From the NCBI RefSeq assembly GCF_030388325.1, contig NZ_CP103794.1, positions 992,001-1,056,000 of the forward strand: a stretch of DNA of 64,000 nucleotides, given 5' to 3'. Both the position numbers and the translations under genes were made by a program. This document shows, one piece after another, positions 1 to 8,799 of this stretch (position 1 is its first letter; every line of letters begins with the position of its first letter). The notes beneath the pieces were generated by a model. It had not been told where the DNA came from. It saw only the letters and a program-made list of their open reading frames with translations, and ran no database searches. Source of the DNA: Flavobacterium johnsoniae (GTDB taxonomy: Bacteria > Bacteroidota > Bacteroidia > Flavobacteriales > Flavobacteriaceae).

Positions 1-647
1 TAACCATTTCAAGATATTATACACCTTCTGGAAGATGTATTCAAGCTTTGGATTATGCACATAAAGACAAAAATGGAATTGCTCAGAAAACCGATGCTAA
101 AAATTTCAATGCATTTAAAACCAGAAAAGGAAGAACGGTTTATGACGGCGGAGGAGTTTTACCAGATATTGAATTAGAAGAAACTAAAACGAGTCCGATT
201 GCTACGGCGCTAATTAAAAATGATGGTGTTTTTGATTATGCAACAAGTTATTATTATAAAAATCCAAATTTGGGCGATAAGATTCCGACTATTTCAGATG
301 CAGATTACACGGCCTTCAAACAATTCTTGAAAGCCAATAAAATTTCTTTTGATACAGAAACCGAAGTGGCTTTGAGAAATACTTTAGCTGCAGCTAAAAA
401 TGAAAAAATTGACGAAACTATTGCTCCAGAATATCAGCAATTATTGGCGGCTTTAGAAAAAAGCGAAAGTACTTTATTAGACAAAAACCAAAAGGAAATC
501 AAAAACATGATTCAGGAAGAATTGATTAAAAGATATCAATATCAAGAAGGTTTGTATCAGTTTTACATCAAAAACAATTCTGAAATTAAAAGAGCAGTTA
601 GCGTATTAAATAACCAGACAGAATATAAAACGATTTTAAAAATGTAG
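1..647 (+). CDS. S41 family C-terminal processing peptidase, 3' part only
   Basis: The reading frame is open from base 3 and enters from outside the window, so this is the C-terminal 214 or so residues of a larger gene. The first residues read TISRYYTPSGRCIQ, the conserved stretch just after the catalytic core of S41 (tail-specific/CtpA) serine proteases, followed by GRTVYDGGGVLPDI, also typical of that family. The catalytic Ser/Lys and PDZ parts lie upstream and cannot be seen. The tail (about residues 70-214) is a helical, charged region as in Bacteroidetes members of around 530 residues. Such enzymes are exported and cleave C-terminal ends of envelope proteins. The gene ends 3 bp before the next start, so the two are probably co-transcribed. 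An apparent TTG start at base 48 is internal and not real. Confidence 0.9.
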   Translation, partial: TISRYYTPSGRCIQALDYAHKDKNGIAQKTDAKNFNAFKTRKGRTVYDGGGVLPDIELEETKTSPIATALIKNDGVFDYATSYYYKNPNLGDKIPTISDADYTAFKQFLKANKISFDTETEVALRNTLAAAKNEKIDETIAPEYQQLLAALEKSESTLLDKNQKEIKNMIQEELIKRYQYQEGLYQFYIKNNSEIKRAVSVLNNQTEYKTILKM

Positions 648-650
648 TAA

Positions 651-1454
651 ATGAAGTTAAATCTAGCCATACTTCTTTTCTCATTTTATACAGTATCGGC
701 ACAACAAAAACCTGTTGAAACCATCTATTTTGAATTTGACAGGTATGATTTAACAAGCAAACAAATAAATGTTGTTTCGGACTTTATAAAAAATATAGAC
801 ACCTCTCAGGTTGAGTCTATACAGATTTATGGCTATTGCGATGACCGAGGAACGGATAAATACAATTTTAAATTATCTAACAAACGTGCAAATAAAATCC
901 AAAATCTTTTAGTTGGTTATGGATTCAAAAAAAGCAAAATTGTAATTCTTGAAGGAAGAGGTAGAATTATTGTAAAACCAGATACAATTGAAAACCTTTC
1001 TGAAACTAGATTAAAAAATCGGCGGGTTGATTTAGTCGTTGTTAAGAAAAACAATCTTGGCGAAGGTGTTGTTACTTCGTTTAAAGATCAATTAAACGTT
1101 GGAGATCGGGTTTATCTGGAATCTATTCTTTTTAATATTGGAAGCGCCAAGCTGACTTCTACAGCCAAAAAAGAATTGGACAAAGTTGCAATAACACTTT
1201 TAAAACATCAAAACATTAAGTTTGAGATACGTGGTCACGTCTGCTGTACACCTGAAATTTACAGCGACGGCATTGACCGAGATACGAAAGAAAGAAGGCT
1301 TTCTTGGAATCGAGCCAAAACTGTTTTTCATTATTTAATCTCCAAAAAAATTTCCAAAAGCCGTATGACTTATCTCGGATGCGGCAATAAATATCCGCTA
1401 AAAAAAGGTGATAAATATGATCGGAGAGTGGAGTTTTTAATTACTAATATTTAA
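651..1454 (+). CDS. secreted protein with two OmpA-like domains
   Basis: 267 residues. A signal peptide (about residues 1-17, ending ...YTVSAQ) is followed by two tandem OmpA-like peptidoglycan-binding domains. The first spans about 20-131, with IYFEFDRYDL at its start and CDDRGTDKYNFKLSNKRA as the binding-loop/helix motif. The second spans about 150-267, with ILFNIGSAKLTSTAKKEL, RGHVCC, then a degenerate SWNRAKTVFHYL helix and DRRVEFLI at the end. There is no beta-barrel or lipobox, so the protein is probably periplasmic and anchored to peptidoglycan by its two domains. The second domain has an unusual Cys pair in the ligand loop (GHVCCTPE). It follows the S41 peptidase by 3 bp and its 3' end overlaps the convergent hydrolase gene by 11 bp. 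Confidence 0.85.
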   Translation: MKLNLAILLFSFYTVSAQQKPVETIYFEFDRYDLTSKQINVVSDFIKNIDTSQVESIQIYGYCDDRGTDKYNFKLSNKRANKIQNLLVGYGFKKSKIVILEGRGRIIVKPDTIENLSETRLKNRRVDLVVVKKNNLGEGVVTSFKDQLNVGDRVYLESILFNIGSAKLTSTAKKELDKVAITLLKHQNIKFEIRGHVCCTPEIYSDGIDRDTKERRLSWNRAKTVFHYLISKKISKSRMTYLGCGNKYPLKKGDKYDRRVEFLITNI

Positions 1455-2352
1455 GATGAAATAAATTGCTTAACCAATTAGTAATATACTCAATTAGTTT
1501 ATCAAATTGATCAAATAAGCTGTGATCTCCATTTTCAAATAGAATAAAATCTGCTGTATATCCTTTTTCTCTTGTTTTATCATAAAGTTCTACACTATTA
1601 AAAACTTCAACTCTTTCGTCTTTATCACCGTGTATAAATAAAAAGTTTTCCTTTTTGTTTAAAATGGAATCAATCTGGAATATTGGAGATACTTTTTTAG
1701 AATAATAAATAGAATCCAAATTGTAATTTTTAATTCGATTTCTATATACTGTAAACATTTCTTTTCTATTAGTTTTCAGAATATCGCTAGGTCCAGCTAT
1801 ATTAATGGTGCCTTCAATTTTCTTGGTTCTTTTTAAAAGCTGAAAATTGGTTATACCACCTCTGCTCCAACCAATTTGAGCAATTTTAGTTGTATCGGCA
1901 ATTTCGATTTTATCAATAATACTAAATAAAGAAAGTACATCATCAATTTCTTTTCCTCCAAACTCGTCTATTCCTTCACTTCCTTCAGATCCTCTTAACT
2001 GTGACCCAATTACAATAAATCCTTTTGATGCGATTTTGGATAAAAACCTAATTATGTAGGGTTCACTCACCATTGCGAAACTTCCATTTCCACCGCGATT
2101 ATAAATTATTACTGGAAACTTTTTGTTCTTCTCAACAGGCAGTATTAAAAACCCTTTAATTTTTCTATTGTCAAAAGAATTATACGTTAAATCAAAAATA
2201 TTGACATTTGAAAGATGATGCTGAATAGTTTTCATCTTTTCATATTGATCATTGGGAAAATGATTTGTAATAGAAAAACTGTTAGCAGAAACTGACTGCG
2301 CATTTAGCGATGTTAATGAGAAAAAAAATAAGGATAGCACAATTTTTTTCAA
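1444..2352 (-). CDS. exported alpha/beta hydrolase, prolyl-oligopeptidase (S9)-like
   Basis: 302 residues with a signal peptide (about 1-18, ending SLNAQ). The alpha/beta-hydrolase fold is shown by the nucleophile elbow GWSRGG (Ser163), the acid in HGDKDERV (Asp245 most likely) and the base in ENGDHSL (His277). The early motif YNRGGNG (about 84-90) would form the oxyanion-hole region. There is no N-terminal beta-propeller, so this is a compact dienelactone-hydrolase/S9-like esterase or peptidase rather than a full prolyl oligopeptidase. Export suggests action on peptides or esters in the periplasm. The substrate cannot be inferred. The gene is convergent with the OmpA-domain gene and their last 11 bp overlap. 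Confidence 0.82.
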   Translation of the reverse strand: MKKIVLSLFFFSLTSLNAQSVSANSFSITNHFPNDQYEKMKTIQHHLSNVNIFDLTYNSFDNRKIKGFLILPVEKNKKFPVIIYNRGGNGSFAMVSEPYIIRFLSKIASKGFIVIGSQLRGSEGSEGIDEFGGKEIDDVLSLFSIIDKIEIADTTKIAQIGWSRGGITNFQLLKRTKKIEGTINIAGPSDILKTNRKEMFTVYRNRIKNYNLDSIYYSKKVSPIFQIDSILNKKENFLFIHGDKDERVEVFNSVELYDKTREKGYTADFILFENGDHSLFDQFDKLIEYITNWLSNLFHLKY

Positions 2353-2487
2353 CTTTTAAAATCTTTAAACCTAAGTAGACATGACTATAAATTTCTAAAA
2401 CTGAAACTAAAATTAGTCAAATACACAAAAGATGAATTAAAACAAAAGAATTTAAAAATATAAAAATAATCTTGTAAAAACGAATTA

Positions 2488-2931
2488 TTATCTAATCATC
2501 TCAATATGTTCAATATCATCTTCTAAATACATTTCGCTCGTTTGCACAAAACCGTGACTTTCGTAGAATTTCTTTAGATACAATTGAGCTCCAATAGTAA
2601 TTTTATCTTTTCCGAAATTAGATTTAATTTCAGCAATTGCGACTTGCATTAATTCATGTCCCCATTTTCTGTCTCTGTAGCTTTCATCAACAACTACTCT
2701 TCCGATTGAGGCATTGTCAAATGAAATTCCGGCATCGAATAAACGAGAATAGGCAACAATTTTACCTTCAAATTCGCCAATTAAGTGTAAAGCTTTCTTG
2801 TCTTTCCCGTCAATATCCAAATAAACGCAGTTTTGCTCCACTACAAAGATTTCACTTCTAAGTTTGAGCAAATCATATAGCTCGTTTACATTTAATGCCT
2901 CAAAAGGCTTTATTTTCCATTCTAATTCCAT
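2488..2931 (-). CDS. GNAT family N-acetyltransferase, ElaA type
   Basis: About 147 residues. The N-terminal motif LRSEIFVVEQNCVYLDIDGKD is the hallmark of the ElaA subgroup of GNAT acetyltransferases. The acetyl-CoA-binding region is IGRVVVDESYRDRKWGHELMQ, with a conservative variant of the Q/RxxGxG/A loop (RDRKWG). The end, FYESHGFVQTSEMYLEDDIEHIEM, is also typical. I chose the ATG at 2931. An in-frame GTG 18 bp upstream would add six residues encoded by a dispersed intergenic repeat. Substrate unknown. A cytoplasmic enzyme; its neighbours give no pathway. Confidence 0.85.
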   Translation of the reverse strand: MELEWKIKPFEALNVNELYDLLKLRSEIFVVEQNCVYLDIDGKDKKALHLIGEFEGKIVAYSRLFDAGISFDNASIGRVVVDESYRDRKWGHELMQVAIAEIKSNFGKDKITIGAQLYLKKFYESHGFVQTSEMYLEDDIEHIEMIR

Positions 2932-2943
2932 TCTTTCTTTTTT

Positions 2944-3075
2944 TGCCACAAAGGCACGAAGGCGCTAAGTTAAATTATTTTTTAGCTGTAATAAAGTTTT
3001 TATATAATTCGAAAAGACACAAATTATATCTCGTAGAAATAACTTTGTGTCTTTGCAACTTTGTTTCTTTGTACC
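2944..3075. repeat. dispersed intergenic repeat with internal inverted repeat
   Basis: The gap between the ElaA gene and the DUF1579 gene starts with GCCACAAAGGCACGAAGGCG, a motif I recognise as frequent in Flavobacterium intergenic DNA. It contains an inverted repeat with arms near 3013-3027 and 3041-3056 (AAAGACACAAATTAT and its near complement), followed by repeated CTTTG words. This suggests a transcribed hairpin or small non-autonomous repeat. It may also serve as the terminator of the DUF1579 gene. Confidence 0.45.
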
Positions 3076-3087
3076 TAAAATAGAAAA

Positions 3088-3729
3088 CTATTTTTTTGTC
3101 ATTACAATTTCCATGCTTTTGTATTCTGATCCGTTTTTGACATCGTACATTTCCATTTTTCTTGTTTTTGGATCCACAATTGTATAGACTTCCCGATAAG
3201 GTGTTTTTTTACCGTTTACAGGATTTACCATTTCGCCTTTTAATTCCATGCTTTTTTTACTATCATCGTATTTTCCCATGGCAACCATCATTCCGGTTCC
3301 CATATTATCAATAAAAGTTGTGGTGTATTCTTCGCTTGCGTTATTATAGGCTAAAGTGCTTTTACCTTCAAATGGCTGTCCCATCATGGTTCCTTTATAA
3401 TCAGATTCTTGATAACGGCCTCCCAAAATCATTCTAATAACGGCTACTGAATTTGCTTTTTCTGGTTTTCCATTTGGTTCGTACCAGAAAGTCATATCGC
3501 AGTTCCAAGTTCCGACTTCGTCTGCCATCATTTTATGTGGATTTCCAGGTGTTGCGTATTCTTGCCAAGCTTTCATTTGTGCTGCAGAATCTACGGGTTC
3601 TTCAATAAGTGGTTCTTCGGTTTTAACAGCAACAGAATCGGCTGCAGTTGCACCTTCTGTTTTTACTTCTTTTTTACAGGAAATAAAACACATTGTTATA
3701 ATTGCTAATGCGGTGGTTACTTTTTTCAT
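3088..3729 (-). CDS. DUF1579 family lipoprotein
   Basis: 213 residues. A lipoprotein signal is evident: MKK..., a hydrophobic stretch and the lipobox FISC, with Cys18 as lipidation site. A short acidic linker (about 20-55) precedes a DUF1579 domain (about 55-213), recognisable from GTWNCDMTFWYEPNGKPE, GGRYQESDYKGTMMGQPFEG and the closing REVYTIVDPKTRKMEMY. The family is predicted to form a lipocalin-like barrel. No biochemical role is known to me. The gene is isolated between two intergenic repeats, so it is probably monocistronic; a TAACTTTA -7-like element lies shortly upstream. Confidence 0.8.
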   Translation of the reverse strand: MKKVTTALAIITMCFISCKKEVKTEGATAADSVAVKTEEPLIEEPVDSAAQMKAWQEYATPGNPHKMMADEVGTWNCDMTFWYEPNGKPEKANSVAVIRMILGGRYQESDYKGTMMGQPFEGKSTLAYNNASEEYTTTFIDNMGTGMMVAMGKYDDSKKSMELKGEMVNPVNGKKTPYREVYTIVDPKTRKMEMYDVKNGSEYKSMEIVMTKK

Positions 3730-3777
3730 AACTATTTGTTTTAATGTTTGTTACGAATAAAGTTACGAAATATTTTT

Positions 3778-3884
3778 TGTTTCAGGTTTCAAGTTTAACC
3801 GCAAAGTACGCAAAGAACACTATAGTTTAATAACTTGAAAAACTTCTACACAAACTTGAAACCTAAAACTTGAAACCTGAAACA
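3778..3884. repeat. 107-bp inverted repeat in intergenic gap
   Basis: Perfect 19-bp inverted arms, 3778-3796 (TGTTTCAGGTTTCAAGTTT) and 3866-3884, enclose a spacer that contains CCGCAAAGTACGCAAAG. That spacer word resembles the CGCAAAG words of the GxxExxY unit near 43 kb and of the trpS leader. The right arm is partly duplicated in tandem (AACTTGAAACCT twice). A related word pair (TTTCAGGTTTTAAGTTTCAA) occurs near 55196 beside the parS-like cluster. The element looks like a small non-coding dispersed repeat able to fold into a hairpin. Confidence 0.6.
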
Positions 3885-3893
3885 AATTTCTCC

Positions 3894-4862
3894 CTATCTT
3901 TTATCGATTTTGACTGTTTTGATGATTGCTTCAAGTTCCAACATTAAGTCACGTTCTTGATGTGAAGGAGAATAACAGAATCCTTCTATAACTAAAACAC
4001 GGTTGAAGGTTTCGTCTAAAATGGCATAATTAATAAAAGGTCCCGTCATAAAATCGTTTTTCAATTCCCAAGTTCCTTTTGTTTCGTAAGCCTCTTTGTT
4101 GTCTAGTTTTACTTTTGAAAAATACGGTGCATACGCTTCGCTAGTAATCATTTGCGTGTTTTGTTCACGTCCTTGAATGTATTTTCCAACAGAATCACGC
4201 ATTTTTACAATAGCGTTTATGACATCTTTTTTCTTTTTAAAATTGTTAAGCGGAATCTGATAGAGCAATAAACTAGTGTTTCCACTAATGATTTCTTTTT
4301 TTAGCCAAATAAATTTTTTCTTATGCAGCATATATTCATAACCCGTCGGAATTTGAATATTAATGTGAAATTTATTCTTAATGATGGCTTTATTCAATAA
4401 CGAAGTGCTGTTATCTTCTTGAATTTTTTTGATTTCTGCGTCGTGAATTTCTTTTATAATTTCAGCAGAATTTAATTCGATACTGCAAATCAAATCATCG
4501 ACAGATTTTCCGTAAATGCGAAAAGTATTGTGTGGTAATGCTTTGTTTCGAATGATTTCGAATTTATCGACTGGTGCTTTTTTAACCACAATAATGCTTC
4601 GGCTGTCGGTAACAAAGCCTTCTAATAATCTTGCAGGATATTGATTAATGGTAAAAAGCGGTTCTTCTTGCGTAAGTCCAAGAACTGGCGAAGCAAATTT
4701 ATTTCGAATACTATCACCAACTTCTCCATACCAAAGTTGGTCGTCAATTATGACCGAAATGGTGTTTGTTTTTCCTGAAACAGTTTCATTTTGTTTTTCG
4801 CCTTTAAAGCACGAAATCAGAAAAAATGGAATTAATAGCAATAAAAAATGGGTTTTATTCAT
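3894..4862 (-). CDS. DUF4837 family lipoprotein
   Basis: 322 residues, starting with a lipoprotein signal peptide (MNKTHFLLLLIPFFLISC, Cys18). The following sequence, with IIDDQLWYGEVGDSIRNKF and later GTWELKNDFMTGPFINYA, matches the DUF4837 family as I know it, a Bacteroidetes-only family of outer-membrane or periplasmic lipoproteins of about this length. Its function is unknown. A TAAATTTG -7 element lies at 4887-4894, between this gene and the upstream lytic transglycosylase. The two genes are on the same strand, only 47 bp apart, and may be partly co-transcribed. Confidence 0.82.
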   Translation of the reverse strand: MNKTHFLLLLIPFFLISCFKGEKQNETVSGKTNTISVIIDDQLWYGEVGDSIRNKFASPVLGLTQEEPLFTINQYPARLLEGFVTDSRSIIVVKKAPVDKFEIIRNKALPHNTFRIYGKSVDDLICSIELNSAEIIKEIHDAEIKKIQEDNSTSLLNKAIIKNKFHINIQIPTGYEYMLHKKKFIWLKKEIISGNTSLLLYQIPLNNFKKKKDVINAIVKMRDSVGKYIQGREQNTQMITSEAYAPYFSKVKLDNKEAYETKGTWELKNDFMTGPFINYAILDETFNRVLVIEGFCYSPSHQERDLMLELEAIIKTVKIDKR

Positions 4863-4886
4863 TTTCTTAATTTATGAAATAAAACC

Positions 4887-4894
4887 CAAATTTA
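4887..4894 (-). promoter_or_regulatory. candidate -7 element for the DUF4837 gene
   Basis: The minus strand reads TAAATTTG, an exact TAnnTTTG match, 25 bp before the ATG at 4862. No clear -33 TTG is seen at the usual distance. Confidence 0.4.
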
Positions 4895-4909
4895 AATAAG
4901 ATTTTGTAT

Positions 4910-6733
4910 TTATCCGTTTATTTTAAGTTTCATTCCCGGTTTAATATCTTCATCTTTAATACCATTCCATTTTTTAATATCCGAAATTGTTACTCCAGGA
5001 TATTTTTTAGAAATACTGTATAAAGAGTCTCCTTTTTTAACGTAATAATCTTCACTAACGCTTTTAGAAACTGCTTTTTTCTTGAATGAATCAACCGAGT
5101 TTGATGCAATTGCTGTAGAAACTGATGCAGGTTCTTCAATAATTATTGCTGCTTTCGAAATAATAAGTGTTTTTCCTAAACCAATATTGTTCGAAGTTAA
5201 ATTATTAAGTTCTTTTAACTCCGCAATAGTCGTACCGAATTTCTTTGCAATGCTACCTAAATTATCTCCCGCTACTACAACATAGTCCATATCAACAGCT
5301 CCTGACTTAGATTTTTCATCAGCAGATGCAATGGCTTCTTCTCTTTTATCATTAATTGGAGCAGATTTAACAGGTGTTTCGTCTTCCGATTTAATTTTTA
5401 AACTTCTTCCAATTGCAACTGAATTAGTTTTTAAATTATTCCATTTTTTGATATCAGAAATGCTTACGTCATATTTAGATGCAATTGCTCCTAAATTATC
5501 TCCTTTTCTAACTCTATAAAATTCAAAATCGCTGTTATTCTTTTCAATTGCTGCAGGTTTAACCGTTGCAGGTTTTGCTTTTGGAGCATATTTTACAGCC
5601 AATCTAGATGAAGTAGATTTCATTTCAGAATCATACTTTACGTAAGCATAAATCTGAGGTTCGTTAGATACAAACGTTGCAATTTTATCTTTTGGAAGAC
5701 GAATGAAATGCTGTTCTCCTTGGTAAAACGGCACAACTCCCATTTTATAAGAAGGATTTAAAAGCTGAATTTGAGATTGCGGCATGTCTAATAAATCGGC
5801 TATCTGTTTGAAAGACATTTGATTTTTGATTGCTACAGTATCCGTTTCGAAATTTTTAACCACAGCTCTTTCTGGGTTAATTCCGTGTTCTTTGTGATAT
5901 TCGAAAAGATACATTGTTGCTAAGAAAGCCGGAACGTAACCTTGAGTTTCTCTTGGAAGATAATTACGAATGTCCCAGTATTTTGTTTTTCCGCCTGAAC
6001 GACGAATTGCTTTAGTAACATTTCCTGGCCCTGAATTGTAAGAGGCTAAAACCAGTTCCCAGTCGCCAAAAATATTGTACATTTTGGTCATGTATTCTGA
6101 ACATGCGGCTGTAGCTTTAAGAGGATCACTTCTTTCATCAATATAAGAATCGATTTTTAAAGCGTATTGTTTTCCGGTTCCGTACATAAATTGCCAAAGT
6201 CCCGTAGCGCCCATTCTAGAAACTGCTTTAGGATTTAAAGCAGATTCTACAACAGCTAAATATTTTATTTCCAAAGGAACATTTTGTTTGGCAAAAGCTT
6301 CCTCAAAGATTGGGAAATAATATTCTGATAAAGCCATTAATCGAGAAAACGATTTTTTACGGTTCTTAAGAAATGACTTTATTATATTTTCTAAACCTTG
6401 ATTGTATTCAATCTCAAAAGGTGATTTCTCATTCATCGCTGCCAAACGTTGTTTTAGCAATTCTGTTGGCAGTTCTTCATCAACCGTAACATCTTTGTTG
6501 ATGGTTTGAATGTCTTTGGTCAGGTCTTCATAAATATCTAGACTTACTAATTCGTTCATCCATAAACTATCAACTTTTGAAGCTAGTTCATTTTTTTTGA
6601 ATGTGCTTTTTATAGAGTCTAAATATGTTACCTTAACTTCGGGCTTACTTTCAAAATTCGATGCTGTTTCTTGTGAAAAGGCAGCCATCGTAAAGAAAGC
6701 AGAAACCACTAATGATATTTTCCTTACAATCAT
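4910..6733 (-). CDS. lytic transglycosylase with three LysM domains (MltD-like)
   Basis: 607 residues. The signal peptide begins MIVRKISLVVSAFFTMAAFSQ. I chose this ATG because the upstream in-frame TTG at 6790 lies inside a promoter-like TATTTTTG. A soluble-lytic-transglycosylase (SLT) domain spans about 145-290. The catalytic Glu163 sits in VVESALNPKAVSRMGATGLW, and the downstream GLWQFMYGTG and ASYNSGPGNV motifs are present. Three LysM modules follow at about 405-447, 484-526 and 563-606, each with the (K/A)GD-(N/S)-L start. The enzyme should cleave peptidoglycan glycan strands with 1,6-anhydro product formation in the periplasm. It lies between pgk and the DUF4837 gene with no obvious functional link. 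Confidence 0.92.
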   Translation of the reverse strand: MIVRKISLVVSAFFTMAAFSQETASNFESKPEVKVTYLDSIKSTFKKNELASKVDSLWMNELVSLDIYEDLTKDIQTINKDVTVDEELPTELLKQRLAAMNEKSPFEIEYNQGLENIIKSFLKNRKKSFSRLMALSEYYFPIFEEAFAKQNVPLEIKYLAVVESALNPKAVSRMGATGLWQFMYGTGKQYALKIDSYIDERSDPLKATAACSEYMTKMYNIFGDWELVLASYNSGPGNVTKAIRRSGGKTKYWDIRNYLPRETQGYVPAFLATMYLFEYHKEHGINPERAVVKNFETDTVAIKNQMSFKQIADLLDMPQSQIQLLNPSYKMGVVPFYQGEQHFIRLPKDKIATFVSNEPQIYAYVKYDSEMKSTSSRLAVKYAPKAKPATVKPAAIEKNNSDFEFYRVRKGDNLGAIASKYDVSISDIKKWNNLKTNSVAIGRSLKIKSEDETPVKSAPINDKREEAIASADEKSKSGAVDMDYVVVAGDNLGSIAKKFGTTIAELKELNNLTSNNIGLGKTLIISKAAIIIEEPASVSTAIASNSVDSFKKKAVSKSVSEDYYVKKGDSLYSISKKYPGVTISDIKKWNGIKDEDIKPGMKLKING

Positions 6734-6787
6734 ATAACATTTTTTTAAAATTCTGTAATTCAAATAATTACGAGAAGTGTACTTTTG

Positions 6788-6795
6788 CAAAAATA
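6788..6795 (-). promoter_or_regulatory. candidate -7 element for the lytic transglycosylase gene
   Basis: The minus strand reads TATTTTTG (TAnnTTTG), giving a leader of roughly 50 nt before the ATG at 6733. It overlaps the alternative TTG start, which argues against that start. Confidence 0.45.
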
Positions 6796-6843
6796 AGTTC
6801 TTTATCGAAGAAAACTAATTAAAAAAATGTTAATTGTGATATT

Positions 6844-8031
6844 TTAGTCTAAAATCGCAGCGATTCCAGGTAAAATTCTTCCTTCTAACATTTCAAGCAT
6901 TGCCCCACCACCAGTAGAAACATAGCTCATTTTATCTTCAAATCCGAATTGTTTTACAGCCGCAACAGAATCTCCACCACCAACTAATGAAAATGCTCCA
7001 TTTGCTGTAGCTTCAGCGATATAATCTCCTAATGCGATAGTTCCTTTAGAGAAAGTTTCCATTTCAAAAACTCCTAATGGACCGTTCCAAAGAATTGTTT
7101 TTGACTCTAAAATTACTTTTTTGAAGTTCTCTAAAGATTTTGGACCTGCATCTAAACCTTGCCATCCATCAGGAATTGCAGTTACGTCTACAATCTGAGT
7201 ATTTGCTGTATTTGAAAAATCGTCAGCAGCAACCACATCAACTGGAATGTGAACTTGTACGTTTTTCTCTTTTGCTAATCTTAAAATTTCAAGAGCCAAA
7301 TCTAATTTATCATCCTCGCAAATAGACTCACCGATTTTTCCACCTTGTGCTTTAATGAAAGTAAAAGTCATTCCTCCACCAATAATCATGTGATCTACTT
7401 TATCTAAGATATTTTCGATAACCGTGATTTTAGAAGAAACTTTAGAACCACCAAGAACGGCAGTTACAGGTTTTTCGCTGTTTTTAAGAACTTTATTTAA
7501 ACTCTCGATTTCTTTAGCCAATAATGTTCCGAAAGTTTTATCGTTCGGGAAGAATTGTGCAATAATTGTAGTAGATGCGTGTGCTCTGTGAGCTGTACCA
7601 AATGCATCATTTACGTAAATATCTCCTAGAGAAGCCAATTCTTTAGCGAAAGCTACATCTCCAGCTTCTTCTTCAGCATGAAAACGTAAATTTTCTAATA
7701 ATAAAACTTCACCTGGTTTTAAATCTTTTGCTGCTGCTTGAGCTGCTTCACCAACGCAGTTTTCAGCAAATTTTACTGGAACTCCTAAAATTTCAGAAGC
7801 TGTACTTAAGATATGTTTTAAAGAATATTTCTCTTCTGCTCCTTTTGGTCTTCCTAAATGCGACATTAAAATCACACTTCCGCCTTGTGCTAAAATAGCA
7901 TCAATTGTAGGTTTTGCTGCTTCAATACGTGTTGTATCAGTTACATTAAAGTTCTCATCCAAAGGCACGTTAAAGTCTACACGGATAATTGCTTTTTTAT
8001 TTTTAAAATCGAAATCGTTTAAAGTTTTCAT
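6844..8031 (-). CDS. pgk: phosphoglycerate kinase
   Basis: 395 residues, the standard length. The enzyme transfers phosphate between 1,3-bisphosphoglycerate and ADP in glycolysis/gluconeogenesis (cytoplasm). The N-terminal signature [10 protein letters not shown], the substrate-binding SHLGRPKG and LLLENLRFH, the hinge GGSKVSSKI, and the C-terminal nucleotide-binding GGGDSVAAV and [13 protein letters not shown] are all intact. A TATATTTG -7 element lies upstream at 8067-8074. It sits alone between lytic transglycosylase and unknown genes, not in a gap-pgk-tpi cluster. Confidence 0.98.
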   Translation of the reverse strand: MKTLNDFDFKNKKAIIRVDFNVPLDENFNVTDTTRIEAAKPTIDAILAQGGSVILMSHLGRPKGAEEKYSLKHILSTASEILGVPVKFAENCVGEAAQAAAKDLKPGEVLLLENLRFHAEEEAGDVAFAKELASLGDIYVNDAFGTAHRAHASTTIIAQFFPNDKTFGTLLAKEIESLNKVLKNSEKPVTAVLGGSKVSSKITVIENILDKVDHMIIGGGMTFTFIKAQGGKIGESICEDDKLDLALEILRLAKEKNVQVHIPVDVVAADDFSNTANTQIVDVTAIPDGWQGLDAGPKSLENFKKVILESKTILWNGPLGVFEMETFSKGTIALGDYIAEATANGAFSLVGGGDSVAAVKQFGFEDKMSYVSTGGGAMLEMLEGRILPGIAAILD

Positions 8032-8066
8032 CTTGATAATTTTTAGTTTTTTTTTAGAAAGAAAAA

Positions 8067-8074
8067 CAAATATA
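8067..8074 (-). promoter_or_regulatory. pgk: candidate -7 element for pgk
   Basis: The minus strand reads TATATTTG, an exact TAnnTTTG match, about 35 bp before the pgk ATG. A T-rich stretch follows. No clear TTG at -33. Confidence 0.45.
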
Positions 8075-8214
8075 AGACTTTTAGACTTCTAATAAATTCG
8101 GATAAACTAAAAAAGAAGCAATAAAAAGAACGAAAACGTTATAAATTTACAAAAAAATTGATTTATTTAAGATTAAACGCAATTTTTAGATAGGAATTCC
8201 ATACTTTCTTTCAT

Positions 8215-8250
8215 AAAAAACCTTTCCTGTCAACAGAAAAACAGGAAAGG
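8215..8250 (-). terminator. Rho-independent terminator of the 8293-9500 gene pair
   Basis: Perfect 10-bp arms CCTTTCCTGT (8221-8230) and ACAGGAAAGG (8241-8250) with a 10-nt loop. On the minus strand the hairpin is followed by six T (8215-8220). It sits 43 bp after the stop of the minus-strand gene ending at 8293 and insulates pgk. Confidence 0.85.
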
Positions 8251-8292
8251 CAAAAAATGAAAATAGACAATTTTTTGTTTTTGGAGGTTCAA

Positions 8293-8799
8293 TTAATCTT
8301 CTGTCTGAATGTAACAGATCGATAAATTATTCTGAACAGAAAACATAATCGTTTCATATTCATTTTTGTTTTCAATGCTTTTAGATACGAGATAATTTCC
8401 TTCGATAATTCCGAAATAATTTAATAAAGGCGAATAAAAAGTGATTCCGATTTTATGTTTTGAGGAATCTGTAATATCTGTATTTATAATATCTAATTGA
8501 TAGTTAATAAAAGGAAAATAGTTGTTTCCTAAAACGTCTGCAACGCGGTGAAAGTTTCCTTTTAATTGTTCTACGTAACCATTTGCGGCAATTCCGGTTA
8601 AGAAATGCAACTGATTTGCTTTTTCATTTTCGCTCAGCAATTCTCTAAAAGTATTCTTCGGATTTGTCGTCGAATTAAACTGCTGGCTCTGCATTTGATA
8701 TTCTTTGAAAGTATCTTCAAAAACATATTTATCCCACAGAAATGAAGATGAATTATCGATTACAATACGATACGCCAGCTTTATTTTAGTAATCTTCAT
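8293..8799 (-). CDS. hypothetical protein coupled to the pirin-like gene
   Basis: 168 residues; I do not recognise the family. No signal peptide or membrane segment; the sequence alternates short strands and helices (for example KIGITFYSPLLNYFGIIEGNYLVS), compatible with a small cytoplasmic alpha/beta protein. Its ATG overlaps the stop codon of the upstream pirin-like gene by 4 bp (ATGA), so translation is probably coupled and the products may act together. A clear terminator follows. It could be a small sensor or adaptor, but nothing in the sequence proves that. Confidence 0.7.
   Translation of the reverse strand: MKITKIKLAYRIVIDNSSSFLWDKYVFEDTFKEYQMQSQQFNSTTNPKNTFRELLSENEKANQLHFLTGIAANGYVEQLKGNFHRVADVLGNNYFPFINYQLDIINTDITDSSKHKIGITFYSPLLNYFGIIEGNYLVSKSIENKNEYETIMFSVQNNLSICYIQTED

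Noticed and set aside
2932..2949. GTG start of the ElaA gene six codons upstream
   Set aside because: These codons fall in the dispersed repeat and no ribosome-binding context supports them; the ATG at 2931 fits the family start.
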